From Pseudomonadota bacterium (lineage in GTDB: Bacteria; Pseudomonadota; Alphaproteobacteria; Rhizobiales; Xanthobacteraceae): DNA of 27,066 nt. The DNA lies in contig JAEZEU010000006.1 of the NCBI GenBank assembly GCA_023432885.1, forward strand, positions 1-27,066, given 5' to 3'. The notes under the pieces were generated by a model. The model did not search any database. It was given only the letters and a program-made list of their open reading frames with translations, and was not told where the DNA came from. Shown here piece after piece: positions 8,452 to 16,098 of the stretch. Position numbers and translations under genes: made by a program. Position 1 is the first letter of the stretch, and each line of letters begins with the position of its first letter.

Positions 8452-10725
8452 TCAAGTGCGTCCGGTGTCGCGCCGGAATGCCGCCGAGCCGTTGATGGCG
8501 CGCCAGAGCTTTTCAGGCGTGAAGGGCGGGTCAAGGTGAACTACTCCCAGTGGCCATAGGGCGTCGAGAACGGCATTGGCAAACGCCGCCGGCGACCCGG
8601 TGGCGGCCGCCTCGCCGACCCCCTTCACGCCGAGAGGATTATCGGAGGCCGGCGTTTCGACCACGGCGGTGTTCGGGGCCGGCATGTCACAGGCACGCGG
8701 CAGCGCATAGTCGGCCAGACTACCGGAAAGGAGCTGCCCGGTTTGGCTGTCATAGACGATCTCTTCCATCCAGTTTTGACCGATGCCTTGCGCCATGCCG
8801 CCATGAAGCTGGCCCGCAAAGATCATCGGATTGATCACTGTTCCGGAGCTTTGGACGATGGCGTACGATATGATCGTACAGGAGCCGGTCCCGGGATCGA
8901 TTTCCACCTCGCAGGCGTGACAAGCCGCCGGTACATTCTGGCCAAGGCCCGCGAAACATCCCTCCGCCTGAAAATCCGGGGCGGCCGCGAAGATGTTGCT
9001 CCATCCCACGCTGCGGTCTGTCCCCACGACCCGAAACCGGTTCTGGTCGAAAACGACGTCCGCTACCGAGGTTTCCAGGAGCGTGCTTGCGATGTCCCCG
9101 CCCCTTCGTATCGCCGCATCGGCCGCAAGCCTGACCGATGATCCGCCCAGCGTGGTCGACCATGAAGCCGCGGTGCCTACCCCCTCGGGCATTTGCGCCG
9201 TGTCCGATTGGCTGAACGCGAGCTGCTCCAAGGGAATGCCGAGGCGCTCGGCGGCAATCTGCAGGAACGTGGTCTCGTGACCATGGCCGGCCGATCCGGT
9301 GCCGACGACGACTTCCAGCGTGCTGCCATTCCATTTCAGCCTTGCCGGGATCGGCTCGTGCGAGCCGTGCAGATCCTCGGCGAAGAGGCACACCCCGAAG
9401 CCGCGCAGCAGCCCACGTCTTTTCGCTGAGGACCGACGTGTTTCGAAGCCTTTGTGGTCGGCGCGCTGGAGCGCGCTATCGAGCAGCGCGCCGAAGTCCT
9501 GTGCTTCAAAGCGCGTCCCCAAGGGCGAAGTCCAGGGCATCTGGTCGGGCCTGACCAGAAGGGCCCGGCGCAACGCGATCGGATCCTGTTTTGTGTGACG
9601 CGCCACGATGTCGATCATGCGCTCGCAGGCATAGACATTCTCAGGCCGACCTGCGCCACGATACGAGCAGGTCGGCGCCGTATTGGTGAGCACTCCCTCG
9701 ACCCGGACATGCGCAAGAGGAATCGCGTAGACGCCAGTCAGATGCGTCAGGCCGTTCTGCACGGGGACCATGGCGCGCGACGAGGCATATGCGCCCATAT
9801 TCATGCGCCTGACGGCATCAACTGCGGAGATGCGGCCCCGCTTGTCGACGGAGGCTGTGACCGTAAACAGGTTGTCGCGCGCGTGGCAGCCGGCGCTCAA
9901 TCCTTCGCTGCGCTCTGCAATCCATTTGACCGGACGTCCAAGGCGCCGCGCCGCTTCCAGGCAGAGCACATATTCCGGATAGAGACCGTTCTTCTGGCCG
10001 AAGCCGCCGCCGGTATCAGGCGCGACCACGCGCATCCGTTCGCGCGCCACGCCGAAGACGCGATCGGCAAGTGCCCGCTGAATGATCTGCACGCGCTGGG
10101 TCGAGACGTACAGCGTAAAATGCCCATTCTCGTGGACGCCGATGCATCCACGCGGCTCGAGCGGCAGCGCATCGACGCGATGGACCCTGAGCGTCGATGT
10201 GATCTTGTTGGCAGAGCCATCCATTGCGGCATGAACGGCGGCGGCATCGCCCTCGGCGTATGAAAAGTCAGCATTCGTGGTGGAGATATCAAGCCGGGCC
10301 GGCGTCTCGGTGACGCTGATTTCCAGGGCCTCCGCCGCCTGCCGCGCGAGCGCGAGGTTGTCGGCCACGATGAAGGCGACGGGATCGCCAACGTAGCGCA
10401 CTTCGCGCATCGCCAACGTAGGCTGCGGCGTTGCGGACCAGGTTTCGAAACTGTGCCCGGGCGGCGGCAGGTCAACCGGAACCTGGGCAAGTCCTGTGCC
10501 CTGCAGATCATCACCCGTCAGCACAAGATGAACACCAGGGAGGGCGCGCGCGATGGCGGCGTTGATGCTGAGATCCGCTCCACTGGCCCAGGCCGAACGC
10601 ACGACGAGACCATGAAGCTGGCCCGGCAGCAAAAGATCATCGGTGAACTGTCCACGCCCAGTGGTGAAGCGCTGGTCCTCGCGGCGGCGGACTGAACGGC
10701 CGATCAACGCGTCCCGCTGTGTCAC
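8452..10725 (-). CDS. xanthine dehydrogenase/CoxL-family molybdenum hydroxylase, large subunit
   Basis: With the GTG start at 10723-10725, which overlaps the preceding stop as GTGA, this is a 757-residue molybdopterin-cytosine-dinucleotide-type hydroxylase subunit. It inserts water-derived oxygen into a C-H bond, typically of an N-heterocycle, purine or aldehyde. Visible features are the opening IGRSVRRREDQRFTTGRGQF, the glycine loop TGGGFGQKNG (238-247), the form-II-like active-site loop CSYRGAGR (353-360) and the catalytic glutamate Glu705 in GVKGVGEAAATG. The usual Gln-Gly-Gln stretch before HETT is instead SAGHGHETT (478-486), a substitution near the molybdenum site. The partner FAD (CoxM) and 2Fe-2S (CoxS) subunits, normally adjacent, are absent from the window, so electron acceptors must be encoded elsewhere. 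The start is chosen from the overlap and family alignment, although the frame is open 36 codons further. Confidence 0.9.
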   Translation of the reverse strand: MTQRDALIGRSVRRREDQRFTTGRGQFTDDLLLPGQLHGLVVRSAWASGADLSINAAIARALPGVHLVLTGDDLQGTGLAQVPVDLPPPGHSFETWSATPQPTLAMREVRYVGDPVAFIVADNLALARQAAEALEISVTETPARLDISTTNADFSYAEGDAAAVHAAMDGSANKITSTLRVHRVDALPLEPRGCIGVHENGHFTLYVSTQRVQIIQRALADRVFGVARERMRVVAPDTGGGFGQKNGLYPEYVLCLEAARRLGRPVKWIAERSEGLSAGCHARDNLFTVTASVDKRGRISAVDAVRRMNMGAYASSRAMVPVQNGLTHLTGVYAIPLAHVRVEGVLTNTAPTCSYRGAGRPENVYACERMIDIVARHTKQDPIALRRALLVRPDQMPWTSPLGTRFEAQDFGALLDSALQRADHKGFETRRSSAKRRGLLRGFGVCLFAEDLHGSHEPIPARLKWNGSTLEVVVGTGSAGHGHETTFLQIAAERLGIPLEQLAFSQSDTAQMPEGVGTAASWSTTLGGSSVRLAADAAIRRGGDIASTLLETSVADVVFDQNRFRVVGTDRSVGWSNIFAAAPDFQAEGCFAGLGQNVPAACHACEVEIDPGTGSCTIISYAIVQSSGTVINPMIFAGQLHGGMAQGIGQNWMEEIVYDSQTGQLLSGSLADYALPRACDMPAPNTAVVETPASDNPLGVKGVGEAAATGSPAAFANAVLDALWPLGVVHLDPPFTPEKLWRAINGSAAFRRDTGRT

Positions 10726-11960
10726 GGCTCGTTCGCCAGTTGCCAGACAGTATCGGCGAGCACTCGCGCGCCGTCGGCCAAGTCCGCGGCCTCGCACCAC
10801 TCGGCCGGATTGTGGCTGATGCCGCCTCGGCAAGGCACGAAGATCATGCCGGTCGGACAGACATAATGCAGCTGGCGGGCGTCATGTCCGGCTGCCGAAT
10901 AGATGTCCTGACTGCGGACGCCGTTGGCGTCGGCGGCCGAAGCGATCCGGGAGCGAACGCGCGGATTGAAGGTCAGCGATGAGGAGTGCTGGATTTGCCT
11001 GAGTTCGGCCCGGCAAGGGAATTGCTCGGCCTCGACGATCGCGCGGATGCTTGCATCGAGACGGTCGATGACCGCGTCGTCGGGATGGCGCAGATCGATC
11101 GAGAACAGAACTTCAGCGGGCACGACCGACGGGGCATTCGGCGTGACCTCGAACAGGCCGACGGTAAGCTTGGTATCGTCGGGGTCCATCGCCGCGCGAT
11201 CGATCGCTGCAATCATCCGCACAGCCGCCATCAGCGCATCCTTGCGTTCATGGCGCGCGGCCGTGCCTGCGTGCGCGGCTTCGCCATGGACGCGAATGCG
11301 ATAGCGGCGGGTGCCCTGGATGCCGGTCACCACGCCGACCGGGACACCGGCTCGTTCGAGCAGCGGTCCCTGCTCGATATGCGCCTCGACAAAGGCGGCA
11401 ATCGGAAAGCCGAACGGACGCTGCGGCACGCCGACGTCGGCGGCAAGGACGCCAGCTAGCGCGTCACCAAGAAGGACGCCGGCGGCATCCCGGTTGGCGA
11501 CAAGCTCGGCCAGATCCTTTGTACCGGTGAAAAGGTCGGACCCGGTCATGCCGGGCGAGAAACGCGAGCCCTCCTCGTTCGTCCATGCGACGACTTCGAT
11601 CGCGCGACGTGGCGTGAGACCGGCCTCCCGCATGGACTGGACCGCTTCGAGTGCGGCGAGGACGCCATAGGCCCCGTCGAACTTGCCGCCGGTCGGCTGC
11701 GAGTCGATATGTGAACCGGTCAGCACCGGAGGCAGTTCCGGGGACTGCCCTTCGAAGCGAAGAAACAAATTTGCAGCCGCATCGGTGAAGGGCGACAATC
11801 CCAACTCCCGTCCCCAGGCGACAATTTGAGCACGTGCGGAAATTTCTGCATCGCTCAAGGCTTGGCGATCCACCCCGCCATCTTCGCGCGCGCCGAAGCG
11901 GGCGAGCTCCATGATACGATTCCAAAGCCTTGTGCCATCGACTCGTTCAGACGCGCGCAT
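10722..11960 (-). CDS. M20-family Zn hydrolase, N-carbamoyl-amino-acid hydrolase / allantoate amidohydrolase-like
   Basis: This 412-residue cytosolic binuclear metallo-amidohydrolase of the hydantoinase/carbamoylase family cleaves ureido (carbamoyl) or related amide groups, releasing ammonia and CO2 or an amine. Metal ligands are visible: His84 (TGSHIDS), Asp95 (GGKFDGAYG), Glu129/Glu130 (WTNEEGSRF), His194 (EAHIEQG) and His383 (GGISHNPAEW), plus the conserved AGHDA at 358-362. The dimerisation domain (about 210-325) carries RVHGEAAHAGTA, as in this family. It follows the alpha/beta hydrolase after 12 bp and overlaps the CoxL gene by 4 bp, so it is translated in the same operon. Its presence suggests that the pathway passes through a ureido, carbamoyl or amidino intermediate (inference). 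AllC, HyuC and beta-ureidopropionase-like functions cannot be separated by eye. Confidence 0.88.
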   Translation of the reverse strand: MRASERVDGTRLWNRIMELARFGAREDGGVDRQALSDAEISARAQIVAWGRELGLSPFTDAAANLFLRFEGQSPELPPVLTGSHIDSQPTGGKFDGAYGVLAALEAVQSMREAGLTPRRAIEVVAWTNEEGSRFSPGMTGSDLFTGTKDLAELVANRDAAGVLLGDALAGVLAADVGVPQRPFGFPIAAFVEAHIEQGPLLERAGVPVGVVTGIQGTRRYRIRVHGEAAHAGTAARHERKDALMAAVRMIAAIDRAAMDPDDTKLTVGLFEVTPNAPSVVPAEVLFSIDLRHPDDAVIDRLDASIRAIVEAEQFPCRAELRQIQHSSSLTFNPRVRSRIASAADANGVRSQDIYSAAGHDARQLHYVCPTGMIFVPCRGGISHNPAEWCEAADLADGARVLADTVWQLANEP

Positions 11961-11972
11961 GATCCGGCCGTA

Positions 11973-12854
11973 TCAATCGGTGCGCATGATCTGGGCGGGG
12001 TTGGCCCGCGCGTCGCGCACCTTCCAGGAGCCGGATTCGACCCGGGCAAGGAATTCGGAGAGCAGCTGATTGAACAGCGCGGGTTCCTCGAGATTGAGCG
12101 TATGACCGCTCTTGGGGAATACGGCGAGACCGCAGGCCGGGATGGTTTTCTTGAGGAAGATGCCCGGCTGAAGGCAGTGATCGTCCTCGTCTCCGACCAT
12201 GACGAGAACCGGGGGCTTCATCGCCTTGAACCCGTCCTTGAGATCGTAGAGGGATGGGCGCTGCTTCTGCACGCCGCGCATCGTGTTCGCCGCTCCCCGG
12301 CTCGAGTGGCGTCCGAGCCGTTCCGCGAACAGGGCCCAGCCGCGTGGATCCTTGTCCTGAAACTGCACGCGGGAAGCGCCCTCGGCATAGACCTTCGCAA
12401 AACGCTCCGAGCCTTGGGTCTCGAAGTTCACTGCCACCTGTTCGGAAATGCCCTTGAAGTATTCCTCGAATTCCTTCTCGGCTCCATAGCCCGCGCCGGC
12501 TGCGCAAACCGACAGCACACGCTCGGGCCGCTGCAATCCGGCATGAAGCACCGCAAATCCGCCCATCGAGAGCCCGACCAGGTGCGCCCTCTCTATTCCG
12601 GCGGCATCCATCACCTCGAAGACGTCATCGACGGCGCGTTGCTGGGAGTACGAGGCCAGCTCTTCCGGAACATCGGAGGGCGGAAAACCGCGGGCAGCAT
12701 AGGTGAGGCATCGGTGCCGGCGCGCGAAGAAATTCATCTGCGGCTCCCAGCTCCAGTGGTTGCCGCCGAACTCGTGCACGAACACGATTGCAGACCCGGC
12801 GCCCGCCGTTTCGTAGTGCAGCTTGATGTGATCGCTTGTCGTCGCGAATGCCAT
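11973..12854 (-). CDS. alpha/beta-fold hydrolase
   Basis: This 293-residue cytosolic hydrolase has a complete serine triad: Ser96 in the nucleophile elbow GLSMGG, an acidic residue near Asp225 in VMVGDEDD, and His251 in PKSGHTLNL. VHEFGGNHWSW (26-36) forms the oxyanion-hole region. Members of this group act on esters, enol-lactones, amides or C-C bonds, so the substrate is not defined. GGAG is placed 7-8 bp before the ATG at 12852-12854. It lies 22 bp after the SDR gene and 12 bp before the M20 hydrolase gene, so it is an internal operon member and probably performs a ring-cleavage-product or ester hydrolysis step (inference). Confidence 0.88.
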   Translation of the reverse strand: MAFATTSDHIKLHYETAGAGSAIVFVHEFGGNHWSWEPQMNFFARRHRCLTYAARGFPPSDVPEELASYSQQRAVDDVFEVMDAAGIERAHLVGLSMGGFAVLHAGLQRPERVLSVCAAGAGYGAEKEFEEYFKGISEQVAVNFETQGSERFAKVYAEGASRVQFQDKDPRGWALFAERLGRHSSRGAANTMRGVQKQRPSLYDLKDGFKAMKPPVLVMVGDEDDHCLQPGIFLKKTIPACGLAVFPKSGHTLNLEEPALFNQLLSEFLARVESGSWKVRDARANPAQIMRTD

Positions 12855-12876
12855 TGCTGTCTCCGAAGACCCTTTG

Positions 12877-13659
12877 TCAGACGACCGAGCGGCGCGATGC
12901 GATACCGCCGTCCACGGTTATGACGGTGCCCGACGTGTAGCCTGATCTGAACGAGGCTAGAAAAAGAAACAGGTCCGTAATCTCGTGAATTTTGGCGGGC
13001 CGCTTCAGCGGATATTTTTCCAGAAGCTCGGGATAGCGCGCGGAATCGCCGAGAGTATTCTCGGCGAACTTGCGCAGCATGTTGTAAATGCGGGTGGTGT
13101 CGACAGGACCGGGATTAACCCCAATGACGCGGATATTGTCGTCGAGGCTGCGACCTCCGATGGCGCGTGTCATCGCCATGATCGACGCATTGCCCGCAGC
13201 TCCTTCGATATATTGAGGGTCGCAGATCTCGCCGCCGTTGCCGATATTGTTGAGGATCACGCCACCGCCGCGCGCCTTCATGCGCGGATAGACCAGCCGG
13301 ATCATGTCGGCATAGCCGAAACCCTTCAGCGCCCACCCCTCGCGCCATTTCTCGGGGCCGATGTCGAAGATGGTGCCGCTCGGGATCGCGCCGGCATTGT
13401 TGATAAGGATGTCGACGTCGCCCGCCTCCTCGACGATGCGGTCGGGCGCGCCGGCCTCGGTCATGTCGACGGCGGTGGTGGTGATCGCAACCTTGTATTG
13501 CGCCTCAATCTCCGCCTGCAGTGCCTTCAACTTGTCCGCCGAGCGCGCCGTGAGGTGCAAATGACAGCCCTCCGCGGCGAAGGCATGGGACAATCCTTCG
13601 CCGATGCCCTGCGAGGCTCCCGTTATCAGAACCCTCTTGCCGCTCAGTTTCAGGTCCAT
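12877..13659 (-). CDS. SDR-fold protein with degenerate catalytic residues
   Basis: This 260-residue Rossmann-fold protein of the classical SDR family has an intact NAD(P)-binding motif TGASQGIG (13-20) and the structural NNAG (87-90). The usual Ser-Tyr-x-x-x-Lys active site is not recognisable. The segment after the strand VILNNIG reads NGGEICDPQYIEGAAGNAS. The Tyr150 present is not followed by Lys at +4 (Ala instead), and the helix position normally held by Lys is Asn157. The C-terminus TSGTVITVDGGIASRR is normal for the family, so the gene is not broken. Some SDR subgroups have such a GN-for-SK change and may use another chemistry or only bind ligand. The gene lies between the aminotransferase (23-bp gap) and the alpha/beta hydrolase (22-bp gap) in the operon. 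Confidence 0.85.
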   Translation of the reverse strand: MDLKLSGKRVLITGASQGIGEGLSHAFAAEGCHLHLTARSADKLKALQAEIEAQYKVAITTTAVDMTEAGAPDRIVEEAGDVDILINNAGAIPSGTIFDIGPEKWREGWALKGFGYADMIRLVYPRMKARGGGVILNNIGNGGEICDPQYIEGAAGNASIMAMTRAIGGRSLDDNIRVIGVNPGPVDTTRIYNMLRKFAENTLGDSARYPELLEKYPLKRPAKIHEITDLFLFLASFRSGYTSGTVITVDGGIASRRSVV

Positions 13660-13682
13660 TGCGATCTCGTCCTTTGCGTCGA

Positions 13683-14813
13683 TCAGAAAAGCGGTATGTC
13701 GCTGTTAATACCGCGGGCCCGCTCGACCATCGCAGGCAGCAGTTCTACGAATTCCTCGATCCAGGCCTTCGGTACCGAAGTCGAGACCTTGACGAACCGG
13801 TCGCCGAAGGTCGGCGTATGATAGGAGCCCTGTCGGATCATGATGCCGCGCTCGCCATAGGCTGCGACAAGCGCCTCGGGGCGGACGCCGTCACCGCATT
13901 CGAGCACCACGAAATTTCCGTTGGAGGGATAGACCGGCATCGAAAAGCCCGGCAGACGCCCGACTGCGGCGTGGATCAGAGCCTGGTTCTCCCGCGTTAG
14001 CGCCAGCACGCCGGGGAACCATTCGCTCTTGATCGCGAGTCCCGCGAGCGCGGCTCGCTGCGACAAGAGGCTCGATCCGAGGTTGTTCGGCGGGGCCGCC
14101 GCCAATTGCTCGACAACATCGGGAGCCGCGATGACCGCGCCGACCCGCAATCCCGCGAGTCCCAGCCACTTGGAGAAGCTGTAGATCGTCAGCGTGCGCT
14201 CGGGGTAGATAGTGCCGGCAAGATGGTGGTCATGTGCGAAGTGGCGATAGGTACAATCATGCACCAGCCAGGCGCCGGCCTTGCGCGCGATCGCCGCAAT
14301 CGCCTCGATTTCGGCGCGTGTGCAGGCCACCCCGAGCGGATTGTTGGGATCGACAATGTAGATCATCCGCGTCTTGGACGTGATCGCTGCGGCTAGCCGC
14401 TCCGGGTCAAGCCGGTACTTGTACTCCGCACCGTAGATCGGAAGTTGAATGACCTCTGCGCCTACCGAGCGCGCGAAGGCCATCGGCCAGTTCCATGTCG
14501 GATCGGTTGTAATGAACTCGTCGCCCGTTCGAAGCAGCGTGTGGCAGACATGATAGAGCGAAGCCACCGCGCCGTCGGAAACGAGCGCTGCCTGCGCAGG
14601 CAGTCCGGCATCCGCGATGATGCCCGCTCGCAGCGCTTCGAGACCGGCAGGAGGCGCGTAGACGTGAAAATCCTCCTCCCGGGCGCACTTTTCCATCGCT
14701 TCTATGACTGCGGGGTGAGCGGGGACATGATTGGTGTTCTGACCGAGCCACTTCAGGCCCTTGGTGTTCAGAAGCTTGTCAAAATAGGCATTGCGGGTTT
14801 CGAAACGTCTCAT
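13683..14813 (-). CDS. PLP-dependent aminotransferase, class I/II (HisC-like fold type I)
   Basis: This 376-residue cytosolic aminotransferase has the fold-type-I residues in order: Asn158 in DPNNPLG, Asp186 and Tyr189 in HDCTYRHFA, the PLP Schiff-base lysine Lys215 in YSFSKWLGLAGLRVG, and the phosphate-binding Arg223. A C-terminal Arg-containing segment that would bind the substrate carboxylate is near residue 355. It is the first gene of the first transcription unit, divergent from the GntR regulator, with paired operator-like sites 44-74 bp before its ATG (14811-14813). GGATGAG about 9 bp upstream can serve as the ribosome-binding site. The role in the pathway is probably transamination of an amino acid released or formed during breakdown (inference). 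Histidinol-phosphate or aspartate aminotransferase roles are less likely here because no biosynthetic neighbours are present. Confidence 0.88.
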   Translation of the reverse strand: MRRFETRNAYFDKLLNTKGLKWLGQNTNHVPAHPAVIEAMEKCAREEDFHVYAPPAGLEALRAGIIADAGLPAQAALVSDGAVASLYHVCHTLLRTGDEFITTDPTWNWPMAFARSVGAEVIQLPIYGAEYKYRLDPERLAAAITSKTRMIYIVDPNNPLGVACTRAEIEAIAAIARKAGAWLVHDCTYRHFAHDHHLAGTIYPERTLTIYSFSKWLGLAGLRVGAVIAAPDVVEQLAAAPPNNLGSSLLSQRAALAGLAIKSEWFPGVLALTRENQALIHAAVGRLPGFSMPVYPSNGNFVVLECGDGVRPEALVAAYGERGIMIRQGSYHTPTFGDRFVKVSTSVPKAWIEEFVELLPAMVERARGINSDIPLF

Positions 14814-14856
14814 TGATCACTCATCCGGAAGTCGGCACCCTCTGTTACGTTCAAAT

Positions 14857-14899
14857 TCGCATGCCAACAAGTGATTTTTGCATGCAATTTTCGTATGAA
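14857..14899. promoter_or_regulatory. paired operator-like element in the divergent gntR/aminotransferase promoter
   Basis: The 154-bp intergenic region carries a perfect TTGCATGCAA palindrome at 14878-14887 and a second GCATGC core at 14859-14864, with centres 21 bp apart. A third, weaker match TTCGTATGAA lies at 14890-14899. Read on the minus strand, the perfect palindrome is followed by AAAAT, as in the copy at 8394-8424, and the degenerate site again lies nearer the start codon. I cannot pick out a convincing -10 box. The site fits autoregulation of gntR plus control of the catabolic operon (inference). Confidence 0.7.
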
Positions 14900-14967
14900 T
14901 TGGCAGGGTTGCGCCGATTGCTTTACAAGGGGGCATTGTCACCGCCCTCCTTCATGACCGGTAGCTT

Positions 14968-15726
14968 ATGAACGCCCGAAGTCCTGCCAAAACTCGCCGC
15001 CCCGCAAGCCGCGTTCGTGCGAGCAAAAGCGCGGAGGCAAACCAGGAAGCCTCCCTCGCGGGTGATATCGCCAAGCGCATGGAGGAGGAGATTTTGCGGG
15101 GGCGAGCGCTGCCGGGCGCCCGGCTCGACGAGCGGGAATTGTCGGAGCGCTTCCAAGTGTCGCGGACGCCCGTGCGTGAGGCGTTGCAGCGGCTTTCGGC
15201 CTCAGGTCTGGCAGTTGCGAGGGGACGTCAGGGCCTGCAGGTCGCACGAATGTCGGTTGCGGATCTGCTCGATGCATTGACGGTCGTAGCCGAGCTCGAA
15301 GCGCTTGCCTGCGTACAGGCATCCCGGCGTATTACGCCGGAGCAGCAGACGGTGCTGCAGAAGGCCAATGAAGCTTGTGGCGCGGCGGCCGCCCGTGGCG
15401 ATGTCGAAGGCTTCTACGATGCCAACATCGACTTCCACAACGCCATCGCAGAGGCGAGCCACAACCGCGTGCTGCAGGACGAACTGCGACGGCTGTCGCT
15501 GAAAACCGCGCCATATCGCCGGACGATCACTTACCAGTCGGGCCGGATGGAATCATCGCAGACGGAGCACGAGGCGGTGCTGAAGGCGATCATCACCAAC
15601 AACCCGGCCGAAGCGGGAACCCTGATGCGCAAGCATCTGTCCATGCTGAGCGACGGCATCGCGGACTTTCTGCATTTCGTTCGGCGCTCCGAGCACGCCA
15701 ACTTGCTCCTGGAGGCCGACGCATAG
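14968..15726 (+). CDS. GntR-family transcriptional regulator, FadR/FCD subfamily
   Basis: This 252-residue DNA-binding regulator has an unstructured basic N-terminus (1-28) and a winged helix-turn-helix at about 33-96 with the family signature LPGARLDERELSERFQVSRT and PVREALQRL. An alpha-helical FCD effector domain follows from about 100. Potential metal/ligand residues of the FCD domain are visible: the Asp and His of DFHNAI near 152-154, His in TEHEAVLKAI near 206 and His in RKHLSML near 227. It is transcribed away from the catabolic cluster and most likely represses it until the substrate or an intermediate binds. The ATG at 14968 has only a weak ribosome-binding site, but no better in-frame start precedes the winged-helix domain. 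Confidence 0.92.
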   Translation: MNARSPAKTRRPASRVRASKSAEANQEASLAGDIAKRMEEEILRGRALPGARLDERELSERFQVSRTPVREALQRLSASGLAVARGRQGLQVARMSVADLLDALTVVAELEALACVQASRRITPEQQTVLQKANEACGAAAARGDVEGFYDANIDFHNAIAEASHNRVLQDELRRLSLKTAPYRRTITYQSGRMESSQTEHEAVLKAIITNNPAEAGTLMRKHLSMLSDGIADFLHFVRRSEHANLLLEADA

Positions 15727-16098
15727 AGGAAACGAGGGAAACCTGCTTCTTTAAGGCGGCCACGCGTTGCATACGGACTCCGAAGCGAGCGATTGAACGT
15801 TTGGTCGGCGCGCCCGATGGCGCTCCCTAGGGGAATCGAATCGATCCGTAACTCAGTAGTGCCCCGGCGCGAAGGTGATCAGCCACAGCTCGCCCCACCC
15901 ATCGACGCTTGTTCCTAACAAATGCGGTCGTCGTGCATGAGCGAGCGCCTCTTTCGGAAACACACGGATCCGTTGCGGATGAGTGCTTCGTGCGCCCGCA
16001 GGTAACGTGCATTTGCGCAACGAACAGACGGATCAGGAGATACCCTCGGTTCTAGCGAGCATATATCTCTCGATCTCACCCCTGCAATCGAGGTCCCC
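15727..16098. other. 372-bp intergenic junction region
   Basis: No supported gene is present. The region contains the 23-bp copy of the tRNA-Glu 3' end at 15818-15840 (listed separately), so it is the junction between the catabolic cluster and the next segment. A lone TTGCATAC-like half site lies about 40 bp past the gntR stop. GAGG at 16090-16093 is a probable ribosome-binding site for the downstream hydrolase. Confidence 0.6.
15818..15840 (+). repeat. 23-bp direct repeat of the tRNA-Glu 3' end (putative attachment site)
   Basis: These 23 bases are identical, in the same orientation, to 18575-18597, which form the CCA end, discriminator, 3' acceptor strand and part of the T-arm of the tRNA-Glu gene. 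The bases on either side differ (A versus C before, T versus C after). Tyrosine-recombinase elements that integrate at tRNA 3' ends duplicate just this segment, so it is most likely an att site marking an island boundary. No integrase gene lies between the copies. Confidence 0.75.

Noticed and set aside
15761..15775. TTGCATACGG half site just after gntR as a third operator
   Set aside because: Only one half of the palindrome is present and there is no partner 21 bp away or promoter for an adjacent operon.
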